Shown: positions 10,901 to 23,267 of the stretch, one piece after another
How positions within the stretch are numbered: position 1 is the first letter of the stretch
How the letters are laid out: each line of letters starts with the position of its first letter
NCBI GenBank assembly: GCA_000697355.1
Contig: JNEN01000758.1
Coordinates: 1 to 64,000 of the forward strand
Length of the DNA stretch: 64,000 nt
Source of the DNA: Syncephalastrum monosporum B8922
Taxonomy: Eukaryota; Mucoromycota; Mucoromycetes; Mucorales; Syncephalastraceae
Direction of reading: 5' to 3'
Program-made: the position numbers and the translations under genes
The notes under the pieces: generated by a model
The model's database searches: none
The model's input: the letters and a program-made list of their open reading frames with translations, nothing else
What the model was told of the DNA's origin: nothing

Positions 10901-11070
10901 AGAAATCAAGCCGCGCTCGCTTTTGGGCTCTCCACTATCGCGATATCCGAATATGAATAACAGTGAGATTGGTGTCATCATCGATATTATTATAATACCT
11001 TTCATCGAAAGGATCCTTAACATCACTGCCTTCGTACTGGTCATCACCAGTAGTTCGGGGTCTTTCTATT
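7927..11070 (-). pseudogene. Fanzor/TnpB-like RNA-guided nuclease, decayed
   Basis: The C terminus is unmistakable for the TnpB/Fanzor family: STDEYYTSQVCLGC, then CQLCGILW, then RDINASRNIRR, the zinc ribbon and final RuvC Asp. Upstream lie LWDADPGLKEIFVTS (RuvC-I-like DPG), MSSAEYYSFAR, YKGRQRADAEMIKIFMNGG and PLVALGSATFATSM (RuvC-II region). The N-terminal part (10420-10880) carries two Cys clusters, CLYCNLAGHRDPTSKLC and CKRCRQAGNKDMCAKKC; an upstream exon near 11000-11045 reads DDQYEGSDVKDPFDER. Several segments join only by frame changes (near 8703, 8260, 10490), and a TGA interrupts the zinc-ribbon region (near 8117), so it is probably dead. Introns at about 8394-8449 and 8464-8525 look real. 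In this family the guide RNA usually overlaps the 3' end (about 7750-7960 here). Confidence 0.8.
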
Positions 11071-11339
11071 GTTTGAAACAAGCATAATACGAATGAGCAA
11101 CCCCCGATATGGATGTCAGTGTATCATTTGTACCCTTTGTCGGCCATTCAGAAGAAGTATAATCAGCAGTTGCGGGGGAAAATCGGGTTGCGAAGAAGAA
11201 GCTTGTATGAAAAAAAGAAAGAAAACAGAAAGGGTGAAGAGGAAAGGGAGGAGGGGAAAGGGAGGAGGAAGAACGAAGAACGAAGAAGGAAGCAGTAGAT
11301 GATAAGCGAACCGTCCAGTTTTATGTATCAATTCATGCA

Positions 11340-11942
11340 TAGTTGTCCCATCAAGAATCATAGTCTTGGACATCACTGACTTTCTTCCGAAGTATATCTA
11401 GCTTGCCGTCTTCTTTCTCGCCTCTCCTCCTGTCTTCTCCTCCGTTTGCGCCTCTTCCTTTCTCTCCGCTTGTTCCCCTCCCATCAGAGGTTTATTTTTC
11501 TTTTGCTTTTTCCTCTGCCCGTAATTGAAACAGATTCATGTCTATGCATTGGATAAGAGACATTAGCCCGCGTTTGAGTTCCGTTCCTTTTTCGCTTCCC
11601 CTTTGCTTTTCTTCCTCTCCGCTTCCTCTCCACTTCCTTCTTCGCCGTTTGAGTCATCCTAACTTAGGCGGTCGGTGGTCGGAATCACTGTTGGAACTCC
11701 TTCTCCCAAAGACATATACCTTGCGCCAAATGTCTGCCCCACGCCCATCGGTAAGTGCTTGTAATTGATAATGTGAAATTGAAACTCAAATGCATTCTGC
11801 TGCACAATCTAGATAGGGCTGTGGCCAACACGCCGTGAGCGTGTATCGATGACCCCAGCTCCGGCCTCTTCGGTATGTACAATGATAAGGAAGTGTAGTC
11901 TACGAGAACTGATTCGAAACAAAATTTCGTAGGCGGGTTAAG
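11340..11942 (+). repeat. Dispersed transcription-unit-like repeat, copy B (5'-truncated)
   Basis: Matches copy A from about its first intron to the terminal inverted repeat. The first donor is damaged (AGTTGTCCCA instead of GTAAGTTGTCGCG), but a CTGAC branch and CTAG acceptor remain; the second donor is GTAATT, the third is intact (GTAAGTGCTT near 11751). The CRE/CCAAT array is absent. The 3' end carries the CTACGAGAACTGATT / AATTTCGTAG inverted repeat at about 11900-11932. It lies between the Fanzor remnant and the PLC-like gene. Confidence 0.75.
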
Positions 11943-12901
11943 TACAATGCGGATTTTCATACGGAACAACGGGTGTACGGTAGTAGAATAAAAGATAAAA
12001 AGATATATAGCTTTTACAGATCATATGTACACAGTTCATTTTATGACTGCTTTGTTGAAAGGTTTTGCAGAAAAAGGTGTTTTTTTGCCAACATCGTTCC
12101 ACTTATGAAAACATCCGTCAGTCACACTCGAGAGACATATCGTATTGCAAATACTGTACCTATCCAGTTCGAGAGCATGTATGCTTTACTCTTTTTAAAA
12201 CACAGGAATACCGTCGTGGACACAAAAAACGAGAAAAAGGAGATACAGAAACGATGTAACTGTAGGCATGGTGGATCCCAGTTTAGTCTTCGTATATCGA
12301 AAGTGAATGTTAGTATACTGGTGAATGCCGTGTACATCGGTTGCGGGATGCGTAATTTAAACTAAGCTTTCTTTTGCTCAATTATTTGACAGCGGCAATA
12401 ATAGCAGTAAAAAAGGGCATGAGTTAAATTTAATTCCTTGTTCATGTAGGCCCGCAGGGACAAGAAGACAAGAGCCCCTCGCCTATAGTCACTGTCGCCC
12501 AAAATCGAGGAGCCTGAACTGCAAGTTGCTTGCTATTCACAATCATCAGATAGATGATCTTTGTATATGCTCTGCGACGAACCTGGATGGGTTGTCATAG
12601 TGGCACCATGTTAATACTTCTATGAATTATATCATAAAGAATGCACCTGTAAAATAAAATGTAATACAAGTTGGCATACAATATGTATCATGGACGCACA
12701 TTGGTATCCACGGAAACCCCCATTTTAGACAAGTTGCATGTTTTTGTTGTTGTCCGCTCCTCTACAAATGGATGACCTTTTGCTATTTTGGTCTAGATTT
12801 TTAGGCCCGCCCAAAACATATTTATAGTGCTGGTCTTGGCTCCTCCCGAAAAATAAATATCTTCCTCTCTTTTCATCACCCAGGACCAAACTTTTAAGCA
12901 G
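11943..12901. other. Intergenic upstream of the PLC-like gene
   Basis: No convincing gene. AT-rich; a TATTTATAG element near 12820 and AAATAAATAT near 12855 could be part of the promoter of the gene starting at 12902, which is an inference only. Confidence 0.4.
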
Positions 12902-14021
12902 ATGCTTCGCAGTCTCTTGTCCAGTGTTGTCTTTGGCGTAGCTGTCAGCATGTCATATGCACAACAAGCATGTAACGGCTACCCGGAACTCTGTAGCAAA
13001 AGCTACGGCGAGTTAACATATGTGGTGACACACAATTCTTACGCGTTCACGGCCAACGCAGCTTCCAACCAGCAATGTCCGCCTACTACGCAACTCGACG
13101 ATGGTGTCCGTGGACTCAAGCTTTCTGCGGTAAAACCGACCAACTCGTCCGGCTCTTCGGATAAGATCCATCTGTGCCATACGTCATGCAACATCCTCGA
13201 CGCAGGTCCGGCCCAGGATACTTTGACGAATATCACAAGCTGGCTCAAGAGCAACCCGAACGAGGTGATTACAATCATGTGGAACATCCCCAACCAAGAT
13301 TTCCAGGCATCCGACTTCGAAAGCGTATACAAGGAGAGCGGTCTCCTGGATCTCAGCTACACCCAAGCTGACGGCAATATGACTTGGCCTACCCTTCAGG
13401 AAATGATCACTTCCGGTAAAAGGGTCGTCAACTTTGTGGATGTGAACTCGGACCAGGGCTCAGTGCCATGGTAAGTGCTTTTGCTTTTTGGTACCAAGGC
13501 AACTTACTAATAAGTTTTTTTATTTTTATTTTTATACATACAGGCTTATGGGTGAATTCAACTATGTATTTGAGACACCGTATGACAATAACAACGAATC
13601 TTCATTCTCATGCACAATCGACCGCCCGTCAGACCCATCGAACCCGTCGTCAATGCTGTATGTCATGAACCACTTCTTGTACGGTACCATCAACCTAGGC
13701 TCGACCCCAATCCAAATTCCTCAGGAAGGCTCGGCCAGCACCACAAATTCCGAAAATTCGCTTATGAAAGAAGCGAAAGAGTGCAGCCAGACGTTTGGTC
13801 GCGCCCCGAATTTCCTTGAAGTCGACTTCTACAATAAGGGCCAGACTCTCCAAATCGCGGCCGAACTGAACAATGTCACATACAATAATAAGGAACTCGC
13901 TTGCGACAAGAACGCTTCTTCCTCAAGCTCAGGGGGTTCCGACTCGTCCGCTTCTCGCTCGGCCCTTTACATGCCACTTTCCACGTTGTGTTTAGTCGGG
14001 CTTGGCATGCTCCTCATCTAA
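12902..14021 (+). CDS. Secreted, GPI-anchored PLC-like phosphodiesterase (PI-PLC X-like fold)
   Basis: Two exons (12902-13470, 13544-14021) with a 73-bp intron (GTAAGT, TACTAATAA branch, CAG) encode 348 residues. The protein has a signal peptide (first about 20 residues, ending SMSYAQ) and conserved cysteines. VVTHNSYAF carries the catalytic-type His. QLDDGVRGLKLS and IHLCHTSCNILDAGP follow, as in fungal extracellular PLC-like proteins that resemble the X domain but lack the Y domain. The C terminus is a Ser-rich stretch followed by a hydrophobic segment (STLCLVGLGMLLI), consistent with a GPI signal and cell-surface location. Several NxS/T sites suggest glycosylation. Substrate is unknown; glycerophosphodiester or inositol-lipid cleavage is the family expectation. 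Confidence 0.87.
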
Positions 14022-16377
14022 AAATGATGTTTATTTATCTCCACTAGACACACACCTTTTTTTTTTTTTTTTTTTCCTTTTATCGTCTTTTTCGCTATCT
14101 TGTAGATATTCTCTCCTGCTTGCCCTTTTGTTGTGTTAAATGCAACAGTCCTCACTGTAATAAACGGCAAAAAAAACTTCATCATTTGTCTAAGAGCAGT
14201 TTACTTCAAAGTCCCAGGTCAGTTTTATCCACTAAAACTTATAGTGCCTTATGACGAAAACGATCGACGTCCCGACATTGCCAAGCAGCGTGACCAAACT
14301 TTTTATCCTTTTTTGCTCACTCGACTTCGTATGCAGGCTACATCCTGCTTTTCATCCCTCTGGCTTTATTGTTGAAGGGCCCTGGGATTGCTGCCGGAAG
14401 TAAATTAGATATTCACAAAGGTTAAGACAAACTACCCGATATTTTTCGGCCCGTCAGTATTGATTTAGCACTGGGTGCATGCGTATGCTGCAAAGCGTCC
14501 ACATGCCTAAGCATGTATACAAGATGCCATCTTTCTAGACATTCAGTACGGCTGCTGGTATCGTGATAGTATATTCGTTGCCCTGCTTTTCGTCAAATAT
14601 TTAGCGTGTGGTTGACTCACCGATCGTTGGTAATACTGGTGTCTCGCTTCTCTACCGAGACACATACATGCACCGGGACTTCGTATACTAACTTCAGTAT
14701 TTTTTTGGGACGAGTATTGAGCTCCATAGCACTGGGAGTTCTAAAGGCTGGTCCTCGCCAAATGGGGCAACGCGAACCGCAGCGAGTCATCCGGCCCGTG
14801 CATAGCTCTTCTTGGCCTGCTTCTCCATCACGCGAATCATATATACAAGTGGGGGAAAAAGACCTCTGAAATGTTGCTGAGGTCATACGTGTTCGCGGAA
14901 ATGGTGTCAGATAGCAAGAACTTCATCGGTGCTCTCTATATCTTGGTAGACGGAATTCACAAATCCATGCGGGGTAATTTCAATCGTTTCACCTTTGACA
15001 ATAGAAGAGAGGCTGCTGTGAAGCATGACATCGGCCGCGTCATAAACTCTGAAAAGGGACAGAGGTAGTAAAGTATACGACCAGATAGCACAACGATGAA
15101 AAACTTTGCTGGGCTGCGTAGGATTGATCTGTGGGGTTAAGCTCTTACAAGACATACTATTCTATACATGGCGGTAAACTCGCTTCGCTTCGTCTGAGAG
15201 TGACACCCTGATCTCAGTACGGCTTTAAATGATCCCCTTTGCCTTCGGTTACGGCCCTTCACAACCTCCACTTAACATTCGCTCACTCTAATCTGCTCCC
15301 ACCGCTGGATGGGGCCATCCCCCAAACCCGTTTACGCTTCGCGTGTGCAGAAACTGGTTTAATTATGATTATCCGTGCTATGAGCTTCTCCACCTTCAGC
15401 GTGATATATATTGAGATATTAGCAGTATGTTCTGATAGGTTGGTTTGGCGTTCTCAATTATCGTAAAAGAGCTACAGTGTTCAATCATTTACAAGATCGG
15501 CTCCTTCGAGAGACTATGGCATCTAGACCCTATTTGCTGCTCCCTATTTTTCCATACACTCTTCCTTTGGTTCCTTTATTCAACTGGGCCCGTCCCTACA
15601 GCCAAGGATGCCCCGCTTGCGAATGAACCCGGGTCTCCAGCGTCCTGCTTACGCAGTTACTTAGTTACAGAATTATTTTGCTAGCGATCGCTTTGCTGCG
15701 GGTCATACATGAGCCTCATATAATAACCTGAAGCTCGTCGATACTCGCGGTATTAGTAGACCTTCTACATCAAACAGTCATGCCTGTAAAAAGCAAATAA
15801 ACCTCGTTACCTTTCTACTTACTAGGATATACTTAGTAGGTTACCGAATTTAGGACTATTATCACCTTACTATCGCTCCCCATTTCAGGATATAATGGGT
15901 ATTCGCTCTAAGGTAAACATACGTACAATAGGGTAGGGAGCGTTCTGGTCATCTCAGGATATGCGTACATCTCATGTAACTCATAAGCCTTATTGCTCTA
16001 AGTCTTTTTTTACATGGTAGCGGAATGTATATATCACGATATCAGCATCTGCTTTTTGTCAGGTCTTTCTCTACCACGCGTGCCCGTAGCCGCACTCGGT
16101 ATGAAGAAGGATCAAAAAATCTCCATAGACTCGCGTGCACGGAAAAGCAGGTGAAAGCAGTATATTATCAGTGCCATTCAGCCAGAGCTATTTTGTACCA
16201 CACTACGTATGCGCTTCATATATGCGAGCCTTATTCTACTCTTGGTTTAAAGAGTTTCCGTTGTACGTCCCTCGTCGTTCACTATCATTGCTGCCTTGAT
16301 CAAATTCGCTTGTCCTCAATGTATTGACATTGCCACTGTGTCTGTGTAAGTCTTATATCTTTGCGCGCTGGAACCCC
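14022..16377. other. 2.3-kb intergenic stretch, no gene recognised
   Basis: Holds a poly-T run just after the PLC-like gene and scattered short frames on both strands without family resemblance or good splice structure. A weak imperfect inverted repeat around 15808-15845 (CTTACTAGG/CTTAGTAGG) was noticed. No transposon protein was recognised. Confidence 0.45.
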
Positions 16378-18111
16378 TTACCTCGTGCTGGTCCCCGGCG
16401 GTGATTCTCCTCCGAGGCGTTGCCCCCCACCCCCGTAATGGGTAGCTCTTGGATGGTCATGCGAATGAGATCCGGCAGATTCAGACTGGCTTGGGCTCAG
16501 AAAGGACCATACTGCGCTGGACACGGCCAATCCTACCGCGCCGATCGCGCCATATAGAGTGCCGCCCGCTGAATATACATATTCCAGTATGCCATTCGAC
16601 CCAGTAGGATAGGCTACGCTCACGTTTCTCATCCCCTTCATGATGACCGTGGCACTCGGATATAAGTGTAGGTCGCTCAAGGATTTGCCTTCATCGCCCA
16701 CACTAAAATGGCGCGTAGGAAACTGCGAAATGAGCCGATAGGGCTGGTCGCCATCTTGCCGGTTCTAACACCAGAATCTAAGTCGCGCGCCTCATTTACA
16801 ATTATCAGTATACCTGGTCAATCCAGTCCTTGACCTGGCCGAGCGTCGCTGTGGATGAAAACTTGTTCCTCAGGGTTAGGCCATCAAGCTGCCTGATGCT
16901 GAGATTACTGGTATCAGGGACTGTGTGGCTATATAGGTGTGTAAGAGTACAGAATCATAGCCGGTCCACGACATTTTACCTCTTCTGTTTTGGGTGAGAG
17001 GACGAGTTCCTAAGTGCGGACTGTTCTCTTTCTGTAGTTCGTGCGGCAGCGCGTTCAGCACGGTCTTGTGCAATTTGCTCTCGGATCTTCTTTCGATGCT
17101 CTTCGATGGCCTGTTTCTCCTTCTTCAATTGAGCGGCATATTCCTTGCTCCGACTGTTTTCCGTGTCCTTTGATATTTCCTGGGTCTCTTTCCCGTTTTC
17201 TCGCCGTTTTTTCTCCTTGTCCTTTTCAGTCTGAGAATAGAAAGGTGAATATCTTAGTCAAGAGCAGTTGCAATTACCTGTTTCTCGCGTGCTTCCCGTC
17301 TCTTCCTAGCAAGCTCCATCTGTTTCCTGAGCCTGAGGCTTCTTTGTTAGGGAGCAGGTCTAGGTCTGATCGTGTCCTTACGTTTCTTTACGTTCCTGTT
17401 CAACAGTGCAGGGCGACTGTGCTGATGATGAAGAGGATGAGGGTGATAAAGGGGACGCGGATGGGGAGGGTCGCTCTGCCGGAATAGGTTCGGAGAGCTG
17501 AGCGACTTGATTTGTGGTGGAGGGTGGGTCGCCCGAATTGACTGGAGCCAAAGCAGCCCTTGTTTGCCCAGCAACTGCATCCAACTTGGAGATGAGGTCT
17601 TGCGTGGTCACCTCATGGGTGACGAAATCCTTAATTGTGCCCTGGCTTCAATAAACCACCACTCAGTGTTGAAAAATATGGTGTTTAGTGTCAAATCATA
17701 CCGAATGAAATAAACAATGGGAATATGATAGACCGGATCTACCTGCAGGTGAGCGACTTCCAAACCCACACATCGGCTGTGCTTACATAACTGGGTAAAA
17801 AGTTTAGCATCGTTGGAATCCGTATGCATTTTTAGGGTCACTGCAGAGGCTGAAAGGCGGGGGACAACCTTGAAATAAAACTAAGTTCACGAGCTCTTGC
17901 TGACGGATTAAGATTACCTCAGAGTCTAATAGCTTCTGCTCGAGGGTTTGAGAGCTTCGTGAATCATCTGCATGGCACGATCAGCATCAGTGATTTTACG
18001 TCCCTTCTTAAATTTACCGTGAAGAAAAACAGCCAAAATATGGTTCCCTTCGTTGACGCGAGCGACTGCGTCTGCGACAGGTCCATCAAACCAGATGGAC
18101 TCGCTCATCAT
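16378..18111 (-). CDS. UBX domain protein, UBXN4/erasin-like (ERAD, Cdc48/p97 cofactor)
   Basis: The N terminus MMSESIWFDGPVADAVARVN matches the thioredoxin-like domain that opens UBXN4 proteins. Intron 17968-18017 restores FLHDDSRSSQTLEQKLLDSE, and the domain continues through VAHLQVDPVYHIPIVYFI. A Ser/Pro-rich linker and a long charged coiled coil (about 17040-17370, KKEKQAIEEHRKKIREQIA) follow. The UBX domain runs NLSIRQLDGLTLRNKF to SDLHLYPSATVIMK, with SQFPTRHF at the FPR loop that binds Cdc48/p97. A hydrophobic segment near the C terminus (LYGAIGAVGLAVSSAVW) fits ER-membrane anchoring as in erasin. About 420 residues from several exons; some internal splice sites were not pinned down. 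Confidence 0.83.
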
Positions 18112-19309
18112 GATAAAAAAGAAAGTGGAGCAATGCAAAATAGAGCGCATATCTGCTTTTGAAGTCCGCTGTTCTCATAGGGGATGAAAGAAAATGACGC
18201 TATTGGTTTCGTTAAGTCAACGTACACTGCAGAACCTTTCCATGAAAGCCACACATTTTCTGCCAAAGACTCCACAAGCTGCTCAAATACTTTTTCGCAG
18301 CTGTAAGCGTGTCTTTTCTCATTTGATATATTTTTATAGTTATTATTTTTTGCTAATTACCCGCCATCATCACCCAGTAAAAGAGCCAGATTCACCGAAG
18401 TATGTTATCAGCGATACTCGATGTACTTACAATAGGATAAGTAACGTACCCCCCCCATCAAAGGAACAGCAATAGTAGCATGTGATTTGAGTTTTATATT
18501 GTCCTTCATTCCGGCGTCGTCCCTGAAGTGCAAGTTTTGTCAGCTCAGATCACTTCATCTACTGTTGCATGTATAACATATTCGACCCTTTGCCCGGCGT
18601 TGGATACCACAGTAACCCCCAACCCACCTCTACACAGTGCCTTCTGGCAGCATTACATGATGGTAAAAGTGTCATGGCGCTGTTAAGAAGAAAAGACTGC
18701 ATTCCTTTATTCGGACGATAGTACATAACTGATGAATCGCTGGTACGAAAGCTGACAGGGTATATTTCGAAACAATACCATTACTCATAACTTCGTGTCA
18801 CAATCTTGAGTACAGTCTGCCCCACTGGTAGGAAGGAGCCGAACACCGACTGATGGCCAAAATCTGAGACTTTCCCCACTTTGCTGCATGCGTTCCTGAC
18901 TCACATCGCTTCCTCTAACCGTGCTACTGCTTTCTACAGAAGTCAGGCGGATATATCCTTATAAGGCACATAAGGTAACAAGTCTGCTGCTTCCTTTGCT
19001 TGTTGGATCTCGCAGTGATATTGCAATAAAGGTTACTTTGGCTCTATGGATTTTGCAACTGAAGCACGGACTGCTTGCTTATATGTCGCCACCTGTGGAC
19101 CAGTTCTCCAGGACGGATAGATAGCGACCCTCACCAATCTCACCATTGTGTTTCGTGCATAGTCCTAATGAATTTGTATAAACCTAGTTATTATGTACTG
19201 TATGTACTGTAGAGAGAAATTACAAGGGTTACCTTTATCCGAGGGTTTTCTTCAAAATTACCAGCATGGGGAAAATTTCTGATTCGCATGTCTTTCTGGT
19301 TCTTTGCTC
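18112..19309. other. Intergenic, no gene recognised
   Basis: Region between the divergent UBX and ADH genes, expected to hold both promoters. No clear motif array or RNA gene seen. TATGTACTGTATGTACTGTA occurs near 19193. Confidence 0.45.
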
Positions 19310-20551
19310 ATGTCTACCACAGAAACTTTTCATGGGTGGGCGTGCTACGGTAAAGGTAGGACACGTATATCTGCCTTGCAAGAACATACGATAGACATTC
19401 GAGTGCATAGACGAACCGCTTCAATGGCAAGAGCTGCCTCTCAGGTCGTTTGATATGGATACTGTTGAATTGCAAATCACTCATTGCGGCATATGGTACA
19501 CGGCCATGGATAATAACATATATGAAGTGTTTAGGGCTCACACCATATACTTAGCGGGTCGGATATCCATACGTTGGATAGCGGCTGGGGTCCTACAGAT
19601 TACCCCTGTGTGGTTGGACACGAAATTACAGGCGTCGTCACGCGCGTGGGTGACAATGTCAAAGGACTTTGTGTTGGAGGTAGGACGCCTTCACAGACAC
19701 ACACACTTACATATAAATGTACATTTTTACCCTCTATATCCTAAGATCGAGCTGGAGTGGGTGCACAAAGCGGCTCATGTTTACAATGCGGGATGTGTCA
19801 CGACCACAACGAGAACCTCTGCCTGAATGGAGTGGTCGGCACATACAACTCGCGGTGGCAGAACGGTGACAAATCGTTTGGTGGCTACGCTGATAAGTGG
19901 CGTGGACATCAGCACTTTGTGTTCAAACTACCTGACAACATGAGCAACGAGAAGGCCGCCACTTTCTTCTGTGCAGGAGTGACGACGTACTCTCCGTTGA
20001 GACGTTTCGGTGTCAAACCCGGCGACAAGGTAGGCGTGATTGGGATCGGTGGGCTCGGCCACTTTGCTGTGCAGTGGGCCAAAGCGATGGGTGCAAGCGT
20101 CGTGGCCATCTCGAGCTCTGAGCGCAAGCGGCAGGACGCTCAAAAGCTGGGCTGCGACGACTATATCGTCATTGGTGATTCTGATGGGTTCAAGAAGCAC
20201 GCGTGCTCCCTGTCGCATATCGTGTGCTCTAGCTTTGGCAACTCATTTGACTGGAAAGCGATGCTCAGCTTGATACGGCCCAACGGCTATTTCATCATGG
20301 TCGCCTTGCCCGAGACCCCCTTGAGCGGGATCCCCGCAGGCTTGCTAGCTCTCAGGCAAATCAGCCTCGTCGGCTCCGCGATTGGCTCTCCAGACATGAT
20401 ACGCGACATGCTCGACTTCGCGGCTCAAACCGGGGTCCAGCCATGGCTCAATGCATATCCAATGTCAGAAGCACCGCAGGCTGTCAAGGCGATGCGACAA
20501 GGCAAGGCCCGTTATCGTATTGTGCTGGAGAATTCGCCTGCAGCATTGTAA
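19310..20551 (+). CDS. Zinc-dependent alcohol dehydrogenase, NADP-dependent cinnamyl/ADH6-like
   Basis: Four exons (19310-19355, 19411-19495, 19555-19679, 19746-20551) splice to 353 residues beginning MSTTETFHGWACYGKDEPLQ. The catalytic-zinc Cys and following motif are HCGICGSDIHTLDSGWGPTD, assembled across intron 2, with GHEITGVVTRVG and its Glu next. The structural-zinc cysteines are in SGSCLQCGMCHDHNENLC. The Rossmann NAD(P) loop is VGVIGIGGLGHFAVQWAKA, and SSSERKRQDA after it suggests NADP preference. YSPLRRFGVKPGDKVG is typical of ADH6/7 cinnamyl-type reductases. The likely role is reversible reduction of aldehydes in the cytosol. Splice sites are supported by exact frame recovery of conserved motifs. 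Confidence 0.92.
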
Positions 20552-20737
20552 CAAAACACTCACCATCCCAGCTTCAAAAATACAAATAAAAACAGGGAAA
20601 TTATCGATCTTCTTTCTTTTCCACTCTTTTTTCCTCTCCTTTTCTCACTCGCAGTCTCTCGGAACAAACGATAAAGCGGCCAGCAAACGAAGGTGACATA
20701 AACCGCGTTAGTTCATCTATCTCAGAAAAGCAAAAAG

Positions 20738-20815
20738 GAAAGAGGGAGAGAAAAAAAAAAAGAGAGAGAGAAAGAGAAAGAGAGCGAGAGAGAAAAGGAC
20801 GAAACGATAAAGAGC
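20738..20815 (+). repeat. Purine-rich (GA)n/(A)n low-complexity tract
   Basis: Runs of A and GAGA lie 65-140 bp upstream of the MTC6-like start codon, preceded by TTTTCC-rich sequence. Probably a 5'-leader or promoter tract; no further function is visible. Confidence 0.6.
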
Positions 20816-20880
20816 GAGCGTGCATATGTGTTTTGCTGCAGGGTGGGCAACGCATAAAGAAAGCAAAAAGAAGTGAGATC

Positions 20881-22973
20881 ATGGTACAATCGATCTTTCA
20901 GCCATTATTTTTGTTGTTGTTGCTGTTGTTGCCATTGTCACCGCGCCATTACACATTGGCGTCACAGCTCTTCTCATTTCCCAGCATTTACACGGGTGCA
21001 ACACCCTACCAAGGCTTATACTTTGACTCCACGAATGTAACCATACCACTCCGGACGCAACGCGATCTCCTTGTACGCAATGTCACGATCGATCGTGGAC
21101 TCTGGCCTGCGATTTCCCTTTCTTCCTATCTTGGCACGGACTTCTCCGCTCAGAAGCTCAGCGAGGTTGAGCAGGTTCTTTGGATGGGATACAGTCGCGT
21201 CGTCGTCGACCTTTATTGGGACGCCGGCAGGGGCCAATGGCAGCTCTGTCCTTTCTCCCTTCCAGCGCAACGAGCCTCCTCCAGTTCGACGACAGACGAC
21301 GTCCAACTCGGCAAGTACAAATGTGCGCCCTGGTACACTTTCCATCATTTCATGGACGCCGTCAATCAGTTTATTACTTCCACGGACCTATCCACCTCTC
21401 CCTCCGACACGAACCTCCTTTTCCTTATCCTCAACCTGCATCAAGCCAACTCTTCCTCTTCCGCTGTCGTGAATACTGCGTCTACATCAGCTAGCAACGC
21501 CCTTGCGTCTGCACCATCCAATTCTACCTCGGTTGCTCGCGACACTATCCCCGCTTTGCATGCTATTATCAGCTCATCCCTTGTCTCCTCCGATGCAAAC
21601 ACGCCACGCTATTACACCCCACTGAACCTGTCTAACGACCGTCAAAACCTAACCTTCAATACCACCAATGCTACCAACTCTACAACACCCCCCAATCTGC
21701 CATGGCCCACCTGGCTCGACCTCGTCAAACAGGGAATACAGCTCCTGGTAGGCTTCGGTGAAAGCACTCTTCCCAATAACATGTATGACACCTCGCAGGA
21801 CGCAGACACCATATTCAGCAATACAGACCTTCGCGCAGGAGCGTTCATGTATTCCGCGGATCTCACCCAACTCGATGCTCCTAGCTGTGCCCTCTCCCTC
21901 TCTCAGAATACTTCCCTTCAAAACGTCACACATGCTTCTCCACACGGACCGTGGGCCTACGTACGAGATATCCAATCCGCTCCTTTTACATACAGCACAA
22001 TACAGAAAGCGGTACGTCCGAATCCACAATTGCCCAGGCCATGCTGATGATTTATGTAACAGGTCACTTGCGGCTATTCGCCCTTCTTCACAGCAAGCAA
22101 TTATACAACTCCGAATGCCACCTTTGCTGCGAATGATACCGCACATTGGGCTGATAATATCCTCGGCTCTATTTGGACCTGGGACGTGACTGAGCCCAAA
22201 ATGGGTTCCAACCCCAGGTGTGCCATGATACAAGAGTGGAATGGTCGCTGGCGGGCCGGCGATTGTACCACATTACTTCGCGTGGCCTGTCGTCATGTGG
22301 ATGATACAAGCAAAGTGAGTGGCCCCTACCCCTTCTCACCCATATACGCATACACATACATATAGGCATAGACATTGATACTATGTGGAGCATAGCTAAC
22401 GCAAAATCAGTGGATGCTGACAGGCACCTATGTCTCATACGAGCGCGCGTTCGCCGCATGTCCTGATCAATACGTCTTTGATACCCCACGGATTGCGATC
22501 GAGAACCAACGACTTTACCAAATCATCCAACAGGACCGTGCTTTAGATCCGACCGATACTGATCGCAATGAACTGCTACACCGTTTGTTTTGGATTAACC
22601 TCAACTCGGGTACCGATGGCAGCTGCTGGGTCGTTGGCCTGAATGCGAGCTGTTGGTGGCTAAATGATGTAAAAGATAATATAGCTGTTAGCGATTTATG
22701 AGCTCATTTTTCTGCTGCTGTGTAGGTGGGACAACGTTACCAGCGACTGATCCAAACGTCAGCGATTGCAGGTGTTATTATCTTAATTCTAGTCGGTATT
22801 TTTGCTTGGGTCAAGTGTGCCCGTTGGTGGCGTAATCGAAAAACCCAGATGCGTAAACATATCATCAAGGACTTGCTCGCCCGAAGAGAATATGTCACTG
22901 TACCCGTATGTTTTTAATTGCATATCTTGAAATTGGACGAGAGACTGATCATTTGTCAATTATTTAGGCGTAG
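20881..22973 (+). CDS. MTC6: MTC6-like membrane glycoprotein (maintenance of telomere capping 6 family)
   Basis: Five exons (20881-22011, 22063-22314, 22411-22668, 22726-22905, 22968-22973) give 608 residues. A leucine-rich signal peptide (LFLLLLLLLPLSP) is followed by YFDSTNVTIPLRTQRDLLVR and SRVVVDLYWDAGRGQWQLCP, hallmarks of fungal Mtc6 with its PLC-like fold. A large N-glycosylated lumenal region follows, then ACPDQYVFDTPRIAIENQRL, and a single transmembrane helix near the C terminus (IAGVIILILVGIFAWV) followed by a short basic tail. The last exon encodes only Ala plus the stop. Yeast MTC6 was named from a cdc13 genetic screen; its biochemical role is not established. The call rests on architecture and these motifs. 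Confidence 0.8.
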
Positions 22974-23267
22974 AAGAATACATTACCTACTTTTTTTTTT
23001 TATAAATTTTACTTCAATTTTGTCGTGCAACATCGATTTAAAAGCTAAATGCACGCTGAGGAAGTTCGATATACCGATGACCACTTTAGAAAAACACCTG
23101 AGTAAATAATGGACTGTATGTAAGGTCTTGCGGCTGCGCCCTACTCTTCCGATTTTTATACTCTCACTAGTTCAAATGCTAGTCAATCTGGTGCGCAGGT
23201 TCCTGCTTGACATTCAAGGGGGGGGGGTTCGTTTTGAGGTCACCTCTTCGCATGCTCCAATATCTAG

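Noticed and set aside
11195..11300. Lysine/arginine/glutamate-rich open frames
   Set aside because: They come from a purine-rich simple-sequence tract and are open in several frames.
15800..15850. Imperfect inverted repeat suggesting a small inverted-repeat element
   Set aside because: Arms are short with several mismatches, and no duplicate was seen in the window.
21642..22233. Long minus-strand frame opposite the MTC6-like gene
   Set aside because: The plus strand carries recognisable MTC6 motifs with matching introns; the reverse frame is an antisense shadow.
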